The notes under the pieces were generated by a model. It searched no databases. It was not told the origin of the DNA and saw only the letters and a list, made by a program, of their open reading frames with translations. DNA of 64,000 nucleotides from Bugula neritina (lineage: Eukaryota > Bryozoa > Gymnolaemata > Cheilostomatida > Bugulidae), in the NCBI GenBank assembly GCA_964035545.1, contig OZ037773.1, positions 3,837,251 through 3,901,250 of the forward strand, read 5' to 3'. The position numbers and the translations under genes were made by a program. Of this stretch, positions 1 through 8,796 are shown one piece after another; the first letter of the stretch is position 1, and every line of letters begins with the position of its first letter.

Positions 1-15
1 TTATATATTTATCCT

Positions 16-411
16 TTAAATTATAATATTTCGTCTTTTTTCTATTTCGTCTTCAGCGTATTTTAGTTTAGTAAAGAATAATGGTATTCTAGCCGCCGCG
101 TAATTCATTAAACCTACGTTAAGTTCTTGAATTATTTCTTTATTTTTGTAAATAGTTTTTATTTTTAATTTTCCATCATTTTCTTTATAAATAATTTCTT
201 TTTAATTATTATAAGTAATTTCTTCAAACATTCCGCGTTCGTTAGACGGATTATTCATTTTGTCTAATATATTAAAGTTTTTATAAATAATTCTTTCTTT
301 AATATCACCGCCTTCATACACTCGTTTTTTGCAATCATTGTTTTTATAAATTGTTTCGGTAATTGGAGTGCCGTCGAGGCTTTTATAAGTAATTACTGTT
401 GGGTCGACCAT
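16..411 (-). pseudogene. Polinton hypothetical gene with internal stop
   Basis: An ATG at 411 opens a 69-residue frame that stops at 202-204 (TAA on the minus strand). The same frame then continues without another stop to a TAA at 16-18, so it looks like one gene of about 131 codons with a nonsense change. The product has repeated short blocks of the type I-I-Y-K-N/E, faintly like MORN or YwqK-type repeats, but I do not recognise the family. Its start is preceded by the TATATAAATG motif shared with the neighbouring viral genes. Confidence 0.5.
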
Positions 412-422
412 TTATATATTTA
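412..422 (-). promoter_or_regulatory. TATATAAATG start-proximal motif
   Basis: On the minus strand AAATATATAA directly abuts the ATG at 411. It is the same layout as at most other gene starts in the element. Confidence 0.45.
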
Positions 423-430
423 TTCTTAAA

Positions 431-1000
431 CTATAACAGCATGCCTAAAAGAGGAATATTTTTAAACGGACTATTCGGACCCAAAATTAAACCTTCGCCT
501 TTTATATAGCTAGAACCCTGTTTTAAGTATAAACCGTTACCTTTCATTAAATTAGACGGCGCGACTGGTTTTAAAGTAATAAAACCGTTTGAATTAGGTT
601 CTACGGAACATACGTATCCACCTTTTTTCAAATAAAGACCTTTACCTTTAATAGCTCTTTCGACTCCGGCGCTAGCGGCTCCAGAAAGCACACCCGGTAT
701 AATAGTTTTTAATAGCGTAGGTAAAAATCTCGTAGCTATACCCAATAGAGGTCCTAAAAATCCTCCACTCATTGACGCGTTAGTTTTTACCAACGACGGA
801 GACATTTCGAGCGTTATATTTTTTTTATTCGCATTTAACGTTTTTAAAATATTATCATTTTGCGTTTTCGTAACGGCTAGTTTATCGTTTCCGCTTTCGA
901 GAGGCAATTTAATAGTGCAACCCTTGCCGCTTCTATAAGCGTTCATTATTTTTTGTTTTTGCGCCTGTGGCACATTTCCTGTAATTTCGCAATAACCCAT
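431..1000 (-). CDS. pVI/pX-like virion precursor with adenain-type cleavage motifs
   Basis: This is an intact 189-residue ORF. It carries four matches to the adenoviral protease (adenain) consensus (M/I/L)-X-G-X/G or (M/I/L)-X-G-G/X: MSGGF at 77-81, IKGKG at 117-121, MKGNG at 152-156 and IKGEG at 166-170. Between the first and second is a hydrophobic, amphipathic stretch (about 81-116, rich in L, G and A) like the membrane-active part of adenovirus pVI. Adintoviruses are known to carry pVI/pX-like proteins and an adenain homologue, so this is probably a structural precursor cleaved in the virion. No protease is encoded in the visible part. It lies just downstream of the penton-like gene, with 12 bp between them, and has its own TATATAAATG start motif. 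The assignment rests on motifs and gene neighbourhood. Confidence 0.6.
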   Translation of the reverse strand: MGYCEITGNVPQAQKQKIMNAYRSGKGCTIKLPLESGNDKLAVTKTQNDNILKTLNANKKNITLEMSPSLVKTNASMSGGFLGPLLGIATRFLPTLLKTIIPGVLSGAASAGVERAIKGKGLYLKKGGYVCSVEPNSNGFITLKPVAPSNLMKGNGLYLKQGSSYIKGEGLILGPNSPFKNIPLLGMLL

Positions 1001-1011
1001 TTATATAATAT
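1001..1011 (-). promoter_or_regulatory. TATATAAATG start-proximal motif
   Basis: ATTATATAA on the minus strand directly precedes the ATG at 1000. Confidence 0.45.
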
Positions 1012-1012
1012 A

Positions 1013-1771
1013 TTAAACTTCTCTTAAATGAAATCTTATTGAGAGTTGTTCACCGCTAAGATCTAATAAATTACCTTTTTGATCGGTTACCGTAACGGTT
1101 AACGTCTTAATATATTTAACGTGAACGGGTAAGTATATTAAATTATGAGGTTTTTCTATTATTTTATATCCCGGACTAACGCTCGGAAAAAATGAATAAA
1201 TAACGGGTTTATAAGTACCATCGATATAACTTCCGTTAATACAATCGACTTGTACGTGTATAGCGTTTATATTTAAAATATTTACTATGTTCGTAGCTTC
1301 GATATAAGGTTGATTATATATTGTCGCGTCAAAACCTAAAACGTCTCTTATAGAATTTTCAACGTTAAAATCTATTCGATAATTAGGTTTTAATTTAAGT
1401 ATAATTCTAAAAGTTACTTTATTAGCTTGTAAAGTAATGCCGTTTCTATTACCCCCCTCTTTTACTATTTCGTCTTGAATAGCTTGTTCTAATTGATCTA
1501 ATTCATACACTCCAATTGGTAACGAAACTAAATACCACGTATTACCACCGTCTTTAGACCATCTATAGGAATTTCTATCGGCACTAATGTTTGGAAAAGA
1601 ATAAAACGTATCTAAACTAATAAGGCACATTTCGTATTTTTTATTTTTATTTAATTCTATAGGCGGATTAAGTTGAGTAATTATTCTCGTTTTAGTATCG
1701 GTAACTTCTATAGTCATTGTTTGTTTAGAGGCCGTATTATCGGCAATTTCTCTTAAAATTTTATTATCCAT
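1013..1771 (-). CDS. Penton-like minor capsid protein
   Basis: This is an intact 252-residue ORF of mostly beta-strand composition and no membrane segments. It has the size and gene position of the single-jelly-roll minor capsid (penton) protein of Polintons: directly downstream of the major capsid gene. Features that I recognise from this family are the N-terminal block with a charged strand followed by PPIEL, the central LPIGVYELDQLEQAI block at about residues 84-98, and the SFFPSVSPGYKI block near residues 193-204. It would form the capsid vertices. No stop or frameshift is visible, in contrast to the adjacent major capsid gene. The start at 1771 is set by the abutting TATATAAATG motif. 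Structure-level comparison would be needed to be certain, because these proteins are weakly conserved. Confidence 0.7.
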   Translation of the reverse strand: MDNKILREIADNTASKQTMTIEVTDTKTRIITQLNPPIELNKNKKYEMCLISLDTFYSFPNISADRNSYRWSKDGGNTWYLVSLPIGVYELDQLEQAIQDEIVKEGGNRNGITLQANKVTFRIILKLKPNYRIDFNVENSIRDVLGFDATIYNQPYIEATNIVNILNINAIHVQVDCINGSYIDGTYKPVIYSFFPSVSPGYKIIEKPHNLIYLPVHVKYIKTLTVTVTDQKGNLLDLSGEQLSIRFHLREV

Positions 1772-1782
1772 TTATATAACTT
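1772..1782 (-). promoter_or_regulatory. TATATAAATG start-proximal motif
   Basis: GTTATATAA on the minus strand directly precedes the penton-like ATG at 1771 and overlaps the end of the capsid gene. Confidence 0.45.
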
Positions 1783-2837
1783 TTAAATTATTTCCATCGG
1801 AAGTGAGAGACATAGTTTTATCGGACAAAATTAGCGCGTAAGCTTGAGTATTAGCCGGCACGTTTTGACTAAATTGAACTCTCAATTGAATATCGGCTAC
1901 GCTATTTTTAAGAGTCTCGCTTTGCTTACTAACGTCTATTACGAACAAAGCGTAAAGATCTTTATATTCCGAAGGTAATACGTTTGAATAAGCGATTAGC
2001 TCGTTTATACCGTAATAATCTCCGCAAAATTTCGAAGCGTCTCCGTACACTCTACTAAACTTCATTTTAGCAAAATCTATATCGTAATCAACCTCGGGAT
2101 ACCGCTCACTATTTAACATCGCGTATACGCTTTTAACGTTAACGTGATCGAATACGGCGGGATTAGTAGTTTGACTTTCAGTCTTATTCGTTTGAAAACC
2201 TACAATAATATATTTAGGTTTTTCCGTATCGCCTCTAGAACCCAAACGCCACGTAAAGTTAGTAGTTTGCGGTACAGAAATACTATCGCACCATCTAGAT
2301 CTATATATCATTGGAAGTTGAGTTTTACTCTCTATAATCTTATAAAGCTTATTTTTCATTTCAAAACTGGGAGTTATATGAGGCATCCACCACGACACTT
2401 TATCCAACGTTATTTTTCCCGCGTCTACGCCATTAGCTCTATAAATGGCGTTATCGTTAGTATCGCGTACTAGCGTTAGTTGATGTTTTATACCATACAA
2501 AACTTTTTCATAATCATCGGCAAAACCAAACAAATGTCTGAGATCCACCTTAATACTAAAAGTTTCTTTAGGGTCGGGCTTTTGTATAATATAAATTTGA
2601 CGGGCGTTAAAACGTAAATTAGCGGCGGCAGCGGCTGCGGTAGTGTCTTTTGACCACAACTGGTTAAGACCTCTCGACTTGCCATAATCATCGGGATAAG
2701 TTAGCAAACCCATCATGGTCGAAGCGGTCCGGGATTATTTATATATTCCAAGTCGTGTCCGTCGAGTTGATATCTAATACTTTTAAACAAATAAGCCATA
2801 CCGTTATTAGTTAACGTTACTAAGTCGGCGTCGGCGT

Positions 2838-3593
2838 CACAGGATAGTTAAGGGCATCCTCACTAAGAATATCATAAATTTCTCTCAAAATGTAGTTCGG
2901 GTTCTTGAATAATATTGCTCTGCGGGTGGCATGCGTGTTGCCTACTTGTAATTGTTTAGCCTAAGATTAAACTACAACCAATAAGCAGCAACCTTCGTTA
3001 GGGCTGCGTTATCTATCAACATTCCATTATTGGTGCTACATAAACAAAGTACAAAGCAAGCTATTCATTATAGCCTGCCAGCTAGCTAGCCTGTAATTAT
3101 TATGTAGGCGCCAATATCTTCTCATCCCTACGTGCTCAGTGAAGCGTGAAGTGCTGCGCGCTGCTAGTTTCTTATGAGAAAATATGGCATTTTCAGTGTA
3201 TAAATCACCAATTTATGAGCAATCTAGCAGAGTTATTGAAAAAAGAAAAAAACTTACACTGGAGAAATATCTCAGGATTCCAGCAGTGCAATTTTTATTC
3301 AGATATCATGCTTTGTTGCTGAGATATTTTACTGGTACTGAAAAGTCAGCTTTTCAGGCAAAATTGGCCAAAATTCGGCAGTTTTTTGTCTATAACTTCG
3401 CAAAAAAAATGAAAATTGAAATTTCCAAAAAACTTACACTGGAGAAAAAGAAGATCTACAACATAGTTTTTAAATTTTGACTCTAGCTCAATTAGGTGAG
3501 ATTTTATTTTACTGGTACTGAATTCTTATATGATTACAATGCAAACCTCAGCAAGGCAGTTGCAGCTAAAAGGTTGCCCTTAACTATCCTGTG
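2838..3593. mobile_element. MITE with 19-bp perfect terminal inverted repeats
   Basis: CACAGGATAGTTAAGGGCA at 2838-2856 is exactly inverted at 3575-3593. GT flanks both ends (2836-2837 and 3594-3595), a possible 2-bp target duplication. The capsid reading frame is interrupted exactly at these borders. The CAC start and short target duplication recall the CACTA/EnSpm group, but no transposase is present. The interior repeats two short motifs (AACTTACACTGGAGAAA at about 3249 and 3430; ATTTTACTGGTACTGAA at about 3324 and 3506). The 98-codon ORF at 3184-3480 has no recognisable features. Confidence 0.8.
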
Positions 3594-3803
3594 GTAAGCG
3601 GTTCCGTCATTTTTCGTTAAACGACCTTCGATAATCAAATAACTTTTACTCGGCTGAACGTACAAATCTTGTTGATTAATAACTATTCTAATTTCACCGG
3701 GGTTATCTAAATTCGTTCCAGTTACGGGTTCGTATTCGTGTACCTGATCGCGTTCTATACCCGTATCGGTTACAATTTTTTGTGTAATGTTTAAAGAGTC
3801 CAT

Positions 3804-3814
3804 TTATTATAGTA
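3804..3814 (-). promoter_or_regulatory. TATAATAAATG start-proximal motif
   Basis: ACTATAATAA on the minus strand abuts the capsid ATG at 3803. Confidence 0.5.
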
Positions 3815-3824
3815 AAATAATTTC

Positions 3825-4199
3825 TTAATAAGCTATAGCTTGGCCAGAACCTTCTAAAATATTAGCGATAGGTTGACTAATCGCGTTTAATACTTTTTGT
3901 CTTTGAGTATCATGACTAAGCGTTTTTAATATTTTTTGTCGTTTAGTATCATTAAGAGATTGACTAAGCGTGTTTAATACGACTCGATTTTTATCGTTTA
4001 ATTTTTGTTTTCGTTTATTTTTTACAGTGTTAATAAATTTTTAACCGGCCGCGTTACCGGCTTTAGCTATAGCTTTTTTACCTAATTCTCTTACGCTGGA
4101 ATTACTAGCTATTTTACTTACTACATTCCTAATGGTGTCAAATATTCTACCACCGGCGTAGTGTCTTTGTAATCGTTGTCTTTTATCGTAAACATACAT
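3825..4199 (-). pseudogene. Small basic virion-type protein with internal stop
   Basis: ATG at 4199 opens a very basic frame (N-terminus MYVYDKRQRLQRHYAGG) that stops at 4041-4043 after 52 codons. The same frame then stays open to a TAA at 3825-3827 and is again rich in K, R, Q and N with a repeated L-S-x-D/Q-T-x-R-Q-K pattern. The likely original product is a basic core-like protein of about 124 residues. The Y-A-G-G-R segment resembles an adenain-type site but lacks the M/I/L. It sits between the capsid gene and an unknown ORF, and its start has the TATAATAAATG motif. Confidence 0.5.
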
Positions 4200-4208
4200 T
4201 TATTATAG
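4200..4208 (-). promoter_or_regulatory. TATAATAAATG start-proximal motif
   Basis: CCTATAATAA on the minus strand abuts the ATG at 4199. Confidence 0.5.
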
Positions 4209-5012
4209 GCGTAAAAGAATGTTTTCGTATTGATTATGAGTAATTTCTTTCATTCTAAGTAATTCGTCTAATATAGCTACGATTTCGTTTTGTACTCCCG
4301 TATGTCCGGCTTGAACACTAGAAAGTAAAAGTTGAAGTCGTTCTACTAAAGCGTTAGGGTCTTGAGATAAATAAACTACTCCACCTCCCCTCTTAGATTT
4401 TTTACTATCGGCGAGTTTCGCTCTCTGAGGATATAATTGTTCCCAAATAGGTCTAACAATATTTTTCCATTTCCCACTATTTTTATCCACTGGACCGTGT
4501 TTACTTTGATATATAGCACCGCCGTTATCGAGTATATTAGCGTAATTCGCTAAATCATTATCATCGTATCCTATCGGCGTTTTACGCGTTAAAAGACTTA
4601 AAAGTTCTTTAGTTGCCGGATATTCTTCACCGTCAAAAATTATTTTACCATCGTTAAAGCTTATAGGTTTCGTACCAATAACGTGTTTATTACCGTCCCA
4701 CTTTACATTATAAGCACCGGGTTATAAGCCCGCTAAAGCGTTTTGCGTATATTCATCTAAATTTATAACTCCATCCGTTATAGCCGGTTGATAATTTGGT
4801 AATGTAACCAAATCTCGCAATTGTTTTAACGCTTCAGTCGTTTGAGCTTGAGAAGCGATTACGGGTTCAAAATATTTTTCTTGAGCCATTGCGGCATTTA
4901 ATTCTTGTTCACGTTCTCGTTTAAAATTTTCTTTTATTCTATTCTTTCGAGAAATAAAATCTTGTACAATTTTATCTCTTTTTATAGGATCATTAATCTT
5001 TAAATAACTCAT
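4203..5012 (-). pseudogene. Polinton hypothetical gene with premature stop
   Basis: A frame begins at ATG 5012 (MSYLKINDPIKRDK), stops at a TAA at 4722-4724 after 96 codons, and continues in the same frame to 4203, giving about 269 codons in total. The N-terminal third is highly charged and helical, the segment at 4500-4700 is mixed, and the C-terminal third is helical with a GGGVVYLSQDPN block. I do not recognise the family; it is one of the conserved but uncharacterised Polinton proteins, judged from its place between integrase and capsid genes. A single nonsense change is the only visible lesion. Confidence 0.6.
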
Positions 5013-5024
5013 TTATTATATATT
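5013..5024 (-). promoter_or_regulatory. TATAATAAATG start-proximal motif
   Basis: ATATATAATAA on the minus strand abuts the ATG at 5012. Confidence 0.5.
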
Positions 5025-5028
5025 AATT

Positions 5029-5148
5029 TGTGTCTACATTTGTGTCCACTTTTGTGTCTACTTTTATGGACACAAACACATTTGTGTCTACTTTACGTTT
5101 AATTTGTGTCTACTTTTGTGTCTAGTGTCTACATTTGTGTCCACTATA
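5029..5148. repeat. Degenerate TTTGTGTCTAC tandem repeat
   Basis: About nine imperfect copies of TTTGTGTCTAC/TTTGTGTCCAC fill the gap between the integrase stop and the next gene, with one inverted unit (GGACACAAACAC). Function unknown. Confidence 0.7.
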
Positions 5149-6507
5149 AACGTTCTGAAACATTTAAATCTACCCACGAGTTTTGCGACTCGGGATAACC
5201 CAACCATTTTACTAAAGCCTTTTTACCTTTCTTTTTAATTACACGCTGTATTCTATAAATTTCTTGATTCGTCTTTTGTAATTCCTGTTCATAAAAAGAT
5301 CTTTGAATTTCTTCTCCTCCCGAATCAGTTAATTTATAAGTCGTTGGATTCGTATATAATATTTTACTTATCGTAAACACTTCCTCCGTCCATCTAACGG
5401 TATAACCTTTTCAAACGTTAGTTTCTTACGAGGTATACGCACTCTATCGCCTACAGCGAATTTAGGTTTAGAAGGCGCTGGTAAATTAGGATATAATTTC
5501 ATGCGTACTTTATTTTCGTTAGAAGGATTACTAGCTTCAATCAGTGTCATTCCGATAGACGAATGTTTAATCTCGTTATACCGTTTTACTAAATCTTTTA
5601 ATATGTCTATATATTTATAAGTATTATTCGCTGAAAAATATTTAAACATTCGCTCTTTCATAGTTCTATTCCACCTTTCTACTACGCTAGACTTTTCTTC
5701 ATTTTCCGTAGAATATAAGTTTATTAAGGACTTTACGTCTTTATTATAAAATTCTTTTCCCTTATCAACCCATAAACGTCGTGGCTTACGAAAAATTGTT
5801 TTTAAAGCTAAAGCAACGGCTTTACCGGTTTTATTTTTTAAAGGTATTATCCAACCGTATTTAGAAAACATGTCTATTATCGTTAATAAATATTTATAAC
5901 CATTATTAAATTTAGCGAATTCGGTCATATCAACCAAGTCAGCCGCCCAAATATCATCAATACCCGATACCCAAACTCGTCTTTTACGAAATTTCTTTTG
6001 TACCGGTTTATGCAATTCTTCGGCTAACTCATTAGTCCATCCCCATCCTAAACGTTTTTTCATTCCTATTATAGCTTTAGCAACGCGACTGTGTCGTTGT
6101 TCGGCTAACGTAGGATTAGGTATAGCGTTTAGTTCGTCTAACATATTTTTATCACATATTTTATTTCTAGTCTCGGTATCTTTATGAATCGCGTAACATA
6201 TATCGTGTCTCATAGCTATAGCGTCGTCTCGATCTACCGGTTTACTCCATTCTTTAGGAGTCATGTCGTCATTAAGACGTTTATTTAGTTTTGTACCTGG
6301 ACCTAAAAAATTGTGACCTGGATAATGCATTTCGACTGGTAAATTATTTATTAAGCTATTCGCTAAACCAGCTCCTCGTTTAATAAACGTAGTCTTTTTA
6401 CATCCACAATTAGAGCAATTACCGTAGCCCATTGGCTTATTATTTTTACTTAATTTCTCAATATAATTGAGAGTTTGAGTATTACGTTTACACTTTAAAC
6501 AATACAT
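5144..6507 (-). pseudogene. Zinc ribbon-phospholipase A2-integrase-chromodomain protein, frameshifted
   Basis: The 379-codon frame from ATG 6507 has an N-terminal zinc ribbon (C3, C6, C31, C34), a parvovirus-type phospholipase A2 region (calcium loop PGHNFLGPG at 63-71; catalytic H101-D102), and an integrase core with D190, D248 and E277. PLA2 domains in small viruses help capsids breach membranes during entry; the integrase inserts the genome. Near 5400-5415 the frame is lost, and the integrase C-terminal region plus a chromodomain (KALVKWLGYPESQNSW) continue in another frame to 5144, which indicates a one-base loss. The spacing between D248 and E277 is 28 residues, shorter than the about 33-35 usual in this family, suggesting a further in-frame deletion. 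No HHCC zinc finger precedes the integrase core. The neighbouring ATPase gene diverges from the same 12-bp gap. Confidence 0.85.
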
Positions 6508-6519
6508 TTATTATAGTAA
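6508..6519. promoter_or_regulatory. 12-bp bidirectional start region
   Basis: Two divergent ATGs (6507 minus, 6520 plus) are only 12 bp apart. Read leftward the gap gives ACTATAATAAATG; read rightward it gives TTATAGTAAATG. Both genes must therefore share or interleave initiation signals, or be transcribed from inside each other. Confidence 0.55.
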
Positions 6520-7269
6520 ATGGACAATCAAAATTTATCTTGGAAACGTGAAATTAATCGTAATAATAATCCTTTACTTCCTAAAAGTATAAGAGGCGTT
6601 ATTATTGGTAAATCCGGATGCGGTAAAACTACATTATTATGCAATTTATTATTCCAACCCGAGTGGTTAGATTATAATAGACTTATAGTTTACGGTAAGA
6701 GTCTTTCTCAACCCGAATACGCTAATATGCGTAAAGCTTTCGAAACAGGATTATCTAAACAAGATATATTCGATATGTTTATAAATAGTAATGAAATAAT
6801 AAATGTAGATGACCTCTTAAAAGAATTAGGTAGTAATAACTGTAATATAAACGCAGAGTTTATAGAGTCTAACGAAGACGTATGCGATCCTAGTGAATTA
6901 GATGCTAACGATAAAAATTTAATAATATTTGACGATTTAATGTTGGAAAAACAAAAAACTTGTGAAAGTTATTACGCTAGAGGTCGTCATAATAATGTTG
7001 ATTGCTTTTATTTGCCTCAAAATTATTTTAAATTACCTAGACAAACTATTCGAGAAAACGCTAATTTCTTTTGTTTATTTCCACAAGATATGAAAAATTT
7101 AAATCATATATATCAAGATCATGTAGCGCGTGATATGCCTAAAAATGAATTTAAAAACTTTTGTAATAAAGGATGGCAAAAACCGCACGGCTTTATTACC
7201 TTAGATTTATCTTCCTCAAAAAATAATGGAAGATATAGACACGGATTAGACGAATTTTATATACCGTAA
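6520..7269 (+). CDS. FtsK/HerA-type genome-packaging ATPase
   Basis: This is an intact 249-residue ORF. A Walker A motif GKSGCGKTT lies at residues 30-38, a Walker B strand LIIFDDLM at about 136-143, and a polar sensor region YLPQNY at about 163-168. Length and motif order match the A32/FtsK-HerA packaging ATPases of Polintons and adintoviruses, which pump DNA into preformed capsids. The gene diverges from the integrase gene and leads the rightward operon-like block; 3 bp separate it from the next ORF. No lesion is visible. Confidence 0.9.
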   Translation: MDNQNLSWKREINRNNNPLLPKSIRGVIIGKSGCGKTTLLCNLLFQPEWLDYNRLIVYGKSLSQPEYANMRKAFETGLSKQDIFDMFINSNEIINVDDLLKELGSNNCNINAEFIESNEDVCDPSELDANDKNLIIFDDLMLEKQKTCESYYARGRHNNVDCFYLPQNYFKLPRQTIRENANFFCLFPQDMKNLNHIYQDHVARDMPKNEFKNFCNKGWQKPHGFITLDLSSSKNNGRYRHGLDEFYIP

Positions 7270-7272
7270 TAA
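7264..7272 (+). promoter_or_regulatory. GTAATAAATG start-proximal motif
   Basis: CCGTAATAA overlaps the ATPase stop codon and abuts the ATG at 7273. Confidence 0.4.
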
Positions 7273-7761
7273 ATGAGTGTTTATAAGTTTGGTAAATCAT
7301 TAGCAAAAGCTAAAGAAGAAAATTATATCGAAAGAGTCATAACTAAAAATAATGACGTTTTTATACAATCTTTTAGCGCAACGATTAATATAGGAATGTT
7401 ATTAGGATATATAGTGGATAAACCGATAGAACTAAAATACGCTTTATTAGAATTTCAACATCTTCCGGCTAATAATAATAATTCTTTATATTGGAAAGAT
7501 AAAAATTTAACTTTAATTATCGGTGATGTTAATAACCCTCTCAAACACGATACTAAAGAATATATAATTCAAGAAGGCGTTGCACGCGTAAAAATACCTA
7601 TGTTGGAATATATTGAGAGCAATAAAAATATTGGATTAGTATTACACTGCTCGAAAGATTATACTAGTCGTAAACCCGATGACATTATAGTTAATGACAA
7701 CGCGCCTATAGCTTTACCGTTTGAATTAGTGTCATTAAAACTTTACTACAATTATAAATGA
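7273..7761 (+). CDS. Polinton hypothetical protein, MSVYKFG N-terminus
   Basis: This is an intact 162-residue ORF, mostly predicted beta strand, with no membrane segment. Its first seven residues (MSVYKFG) are identical to those of the next gene, whose ATG at 7758 overlaps this stop codon by four bases. A shared N-terminal tag on two adjacent proteins suggests both dock on the same virion site, for example the penton base, as fibre or fibre-like attachments do. The family is not recognised. Confidence 0.6.
   Translation: MSVYKFGKSLAKAKEENYIERVITKNNDVFIQSFSATINIGMLLGYIVDKPIELKYALLEFQHLPANNNNSLYWKDKNLTLIIGDVNNPLKHDTKEYIIQEGVARVKIPMLEYIESNKNIGLVLHCSKDYTSRKPDDIIVNDNAPIALPFELVSLKLYYNYK
7749..7757 (+). 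promoter_or_regulatory. TTATAAATG start-proximal motif
   Basis: CAATTATAA lies within the end of the previous gene and abuts the ATG at 7758. Confidence 0.4.
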
Positions 7762-8415
7762 GTGTTTATAAATTCGGAGGAAGTAAAAAGCCACAAATAG
7801 ATACAAAAAAATTCGTTTTAATAGACGGTAGTAGTACTCTTACGGGTACGCTAGATATGGGGGAAAATAAAATATCTAGAGTCATTAATCCGGCTGACGA
7901 TCAAGACGCGGCTACAAAAAAATACGTTGATGATACGAGTATGCCTAAAATACAAAATCCCATTAATCAATTAACTATATCAACTAATGATGGACACGTT
8001 GTAGATAGCGATTTAAAAGTTAATGACGTCGTTACAAAAACTAATGTATCTAATTACGCCGTACCCCTTATACAAAATCCAACTAAAAAATTAACCGTAT
8101 CAACTACTTCGGGTAGCGTTGAAGATAGTAATTTAAGCGTTAATGACGTTGTTTACAACTAATAATATAAATAATTTCGCTATGAATAAAATACAACCGT
8201 CAATCGGAGGTAAATTATTAATGCTTTCGAGCGATGGTAGTATAGTAGAAACCGGTATAAATATTGTTGATCTTATTACAATACATAATATATACGGTTA
8301 CGCTATTCCTAAATTACAATCAGCGGTTGGTAATAAATTAGTATTATCAACGAGTGATGGTAATATAATAGAATCTACAGAATCTCAACCTACATTTCCA
8401 AGTTATAACGTTTAA
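7758..8415 (+). pseudogene. Fibre-like repeat protein, frameshifted
   Basis: The first frame (134 codons) starts MSVYKFGG and contains a phage/virus tail-fibre signature, LTGTLDMGENKI followed by DAATKKYVDD (about residues 28-57). About four repeats of roughly 37 residues follow, each with K-(I/L)-Q-x-P/A, a L-x-(L/V)-S-T/S strand and S-x-DG. At about 8150-8156 the frame is broken in a T run (one extra base fits), and the repeats continue in a second frame to the stop at 8415. Such proteins trimerise and bind receptors. Here a full-length product would be lost. It is the last gene before the terminal repeats. Confidence 0.7.
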
Positions 8416-8479
8416 ACATTATTGTATAATAAATCATTATATTCTTAGCGTATAATAATTTATTTCTAATATTAAAGAA

Positions 8480-8776
8480 AGTTGAGCTAGAATATACAAT
8501 TTCTAGCTCACTTTTATATTGAGCCAGAATATACAATTTCTAGCTCACTTTTATGTATTGAGCCAGAATATATACTTTCTAGCTCACTTTTATATATACT
8601 TTCTAGCTCACTTTTTAAATAACGAAAATAAATTGAGCCAGAATATACACTTTCTAGCTCATTTTTTTAAATAATGAAACAAATTGAGCCAGAATATTCA
8701 CTTTCTAGCTCACTTTTATATATACTTTCTAGCTCACTTTTTATATTGAGCTAGAATATATACTTTCTAACTCAAT
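8480..8776. repeat. Array of short palindromes (GAGCYAGAA...TTCTAGCTC)
   Basis: At least six near-copies of a unit with self-complementary ends GAGC(C/T)AGAA and TTTCTAGCTC, each around an A/T-rich centre, lie between the fibre gene and the terminal palindrome. Each unit can fold as a hairpin. The function is unknown; repeats of this kind could serve replication or packaging. Confidence 0.8.
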
Positions 8777-8796
8777 TTTCAATAAAATATTAATAG

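Larger units (their letters stand above)
1772..3803 (-). pseudogene. Major capsid protein gene (double jelly-roll), disrupted
   Basis: The N-terminal part begins at the ATG at 3803 and reads about 70 codons of capsid-type sequence before meeting the right terminal repeat of an inserted MITE at 3593. Coding sequence resumes at 2837 in a compatible frame (residues such as DADLVTLTNNG) and runs to about 2735. There a one-base loss near 2730-2736 shifts the frame. The remaining C-terminal 314 codons (2716-1772) are open. The product is the hexon-like capsid shell protein of Polintons. Both lesions would abolish a full-length product: the 756-bp insertion at 2838-3593 and the frameshift about 100 bp further on. 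Apart from these, the reading frames are clean, so the gene was probably functional when the element inserted. Confidence 0.8.

Noticed and set aside
3184-3480. 98-codon ORF inside the MITE
   Set aside because: No recognisable domain, contains the element's own internal repeats, and non-autonomous MITEs do not encode transposase.
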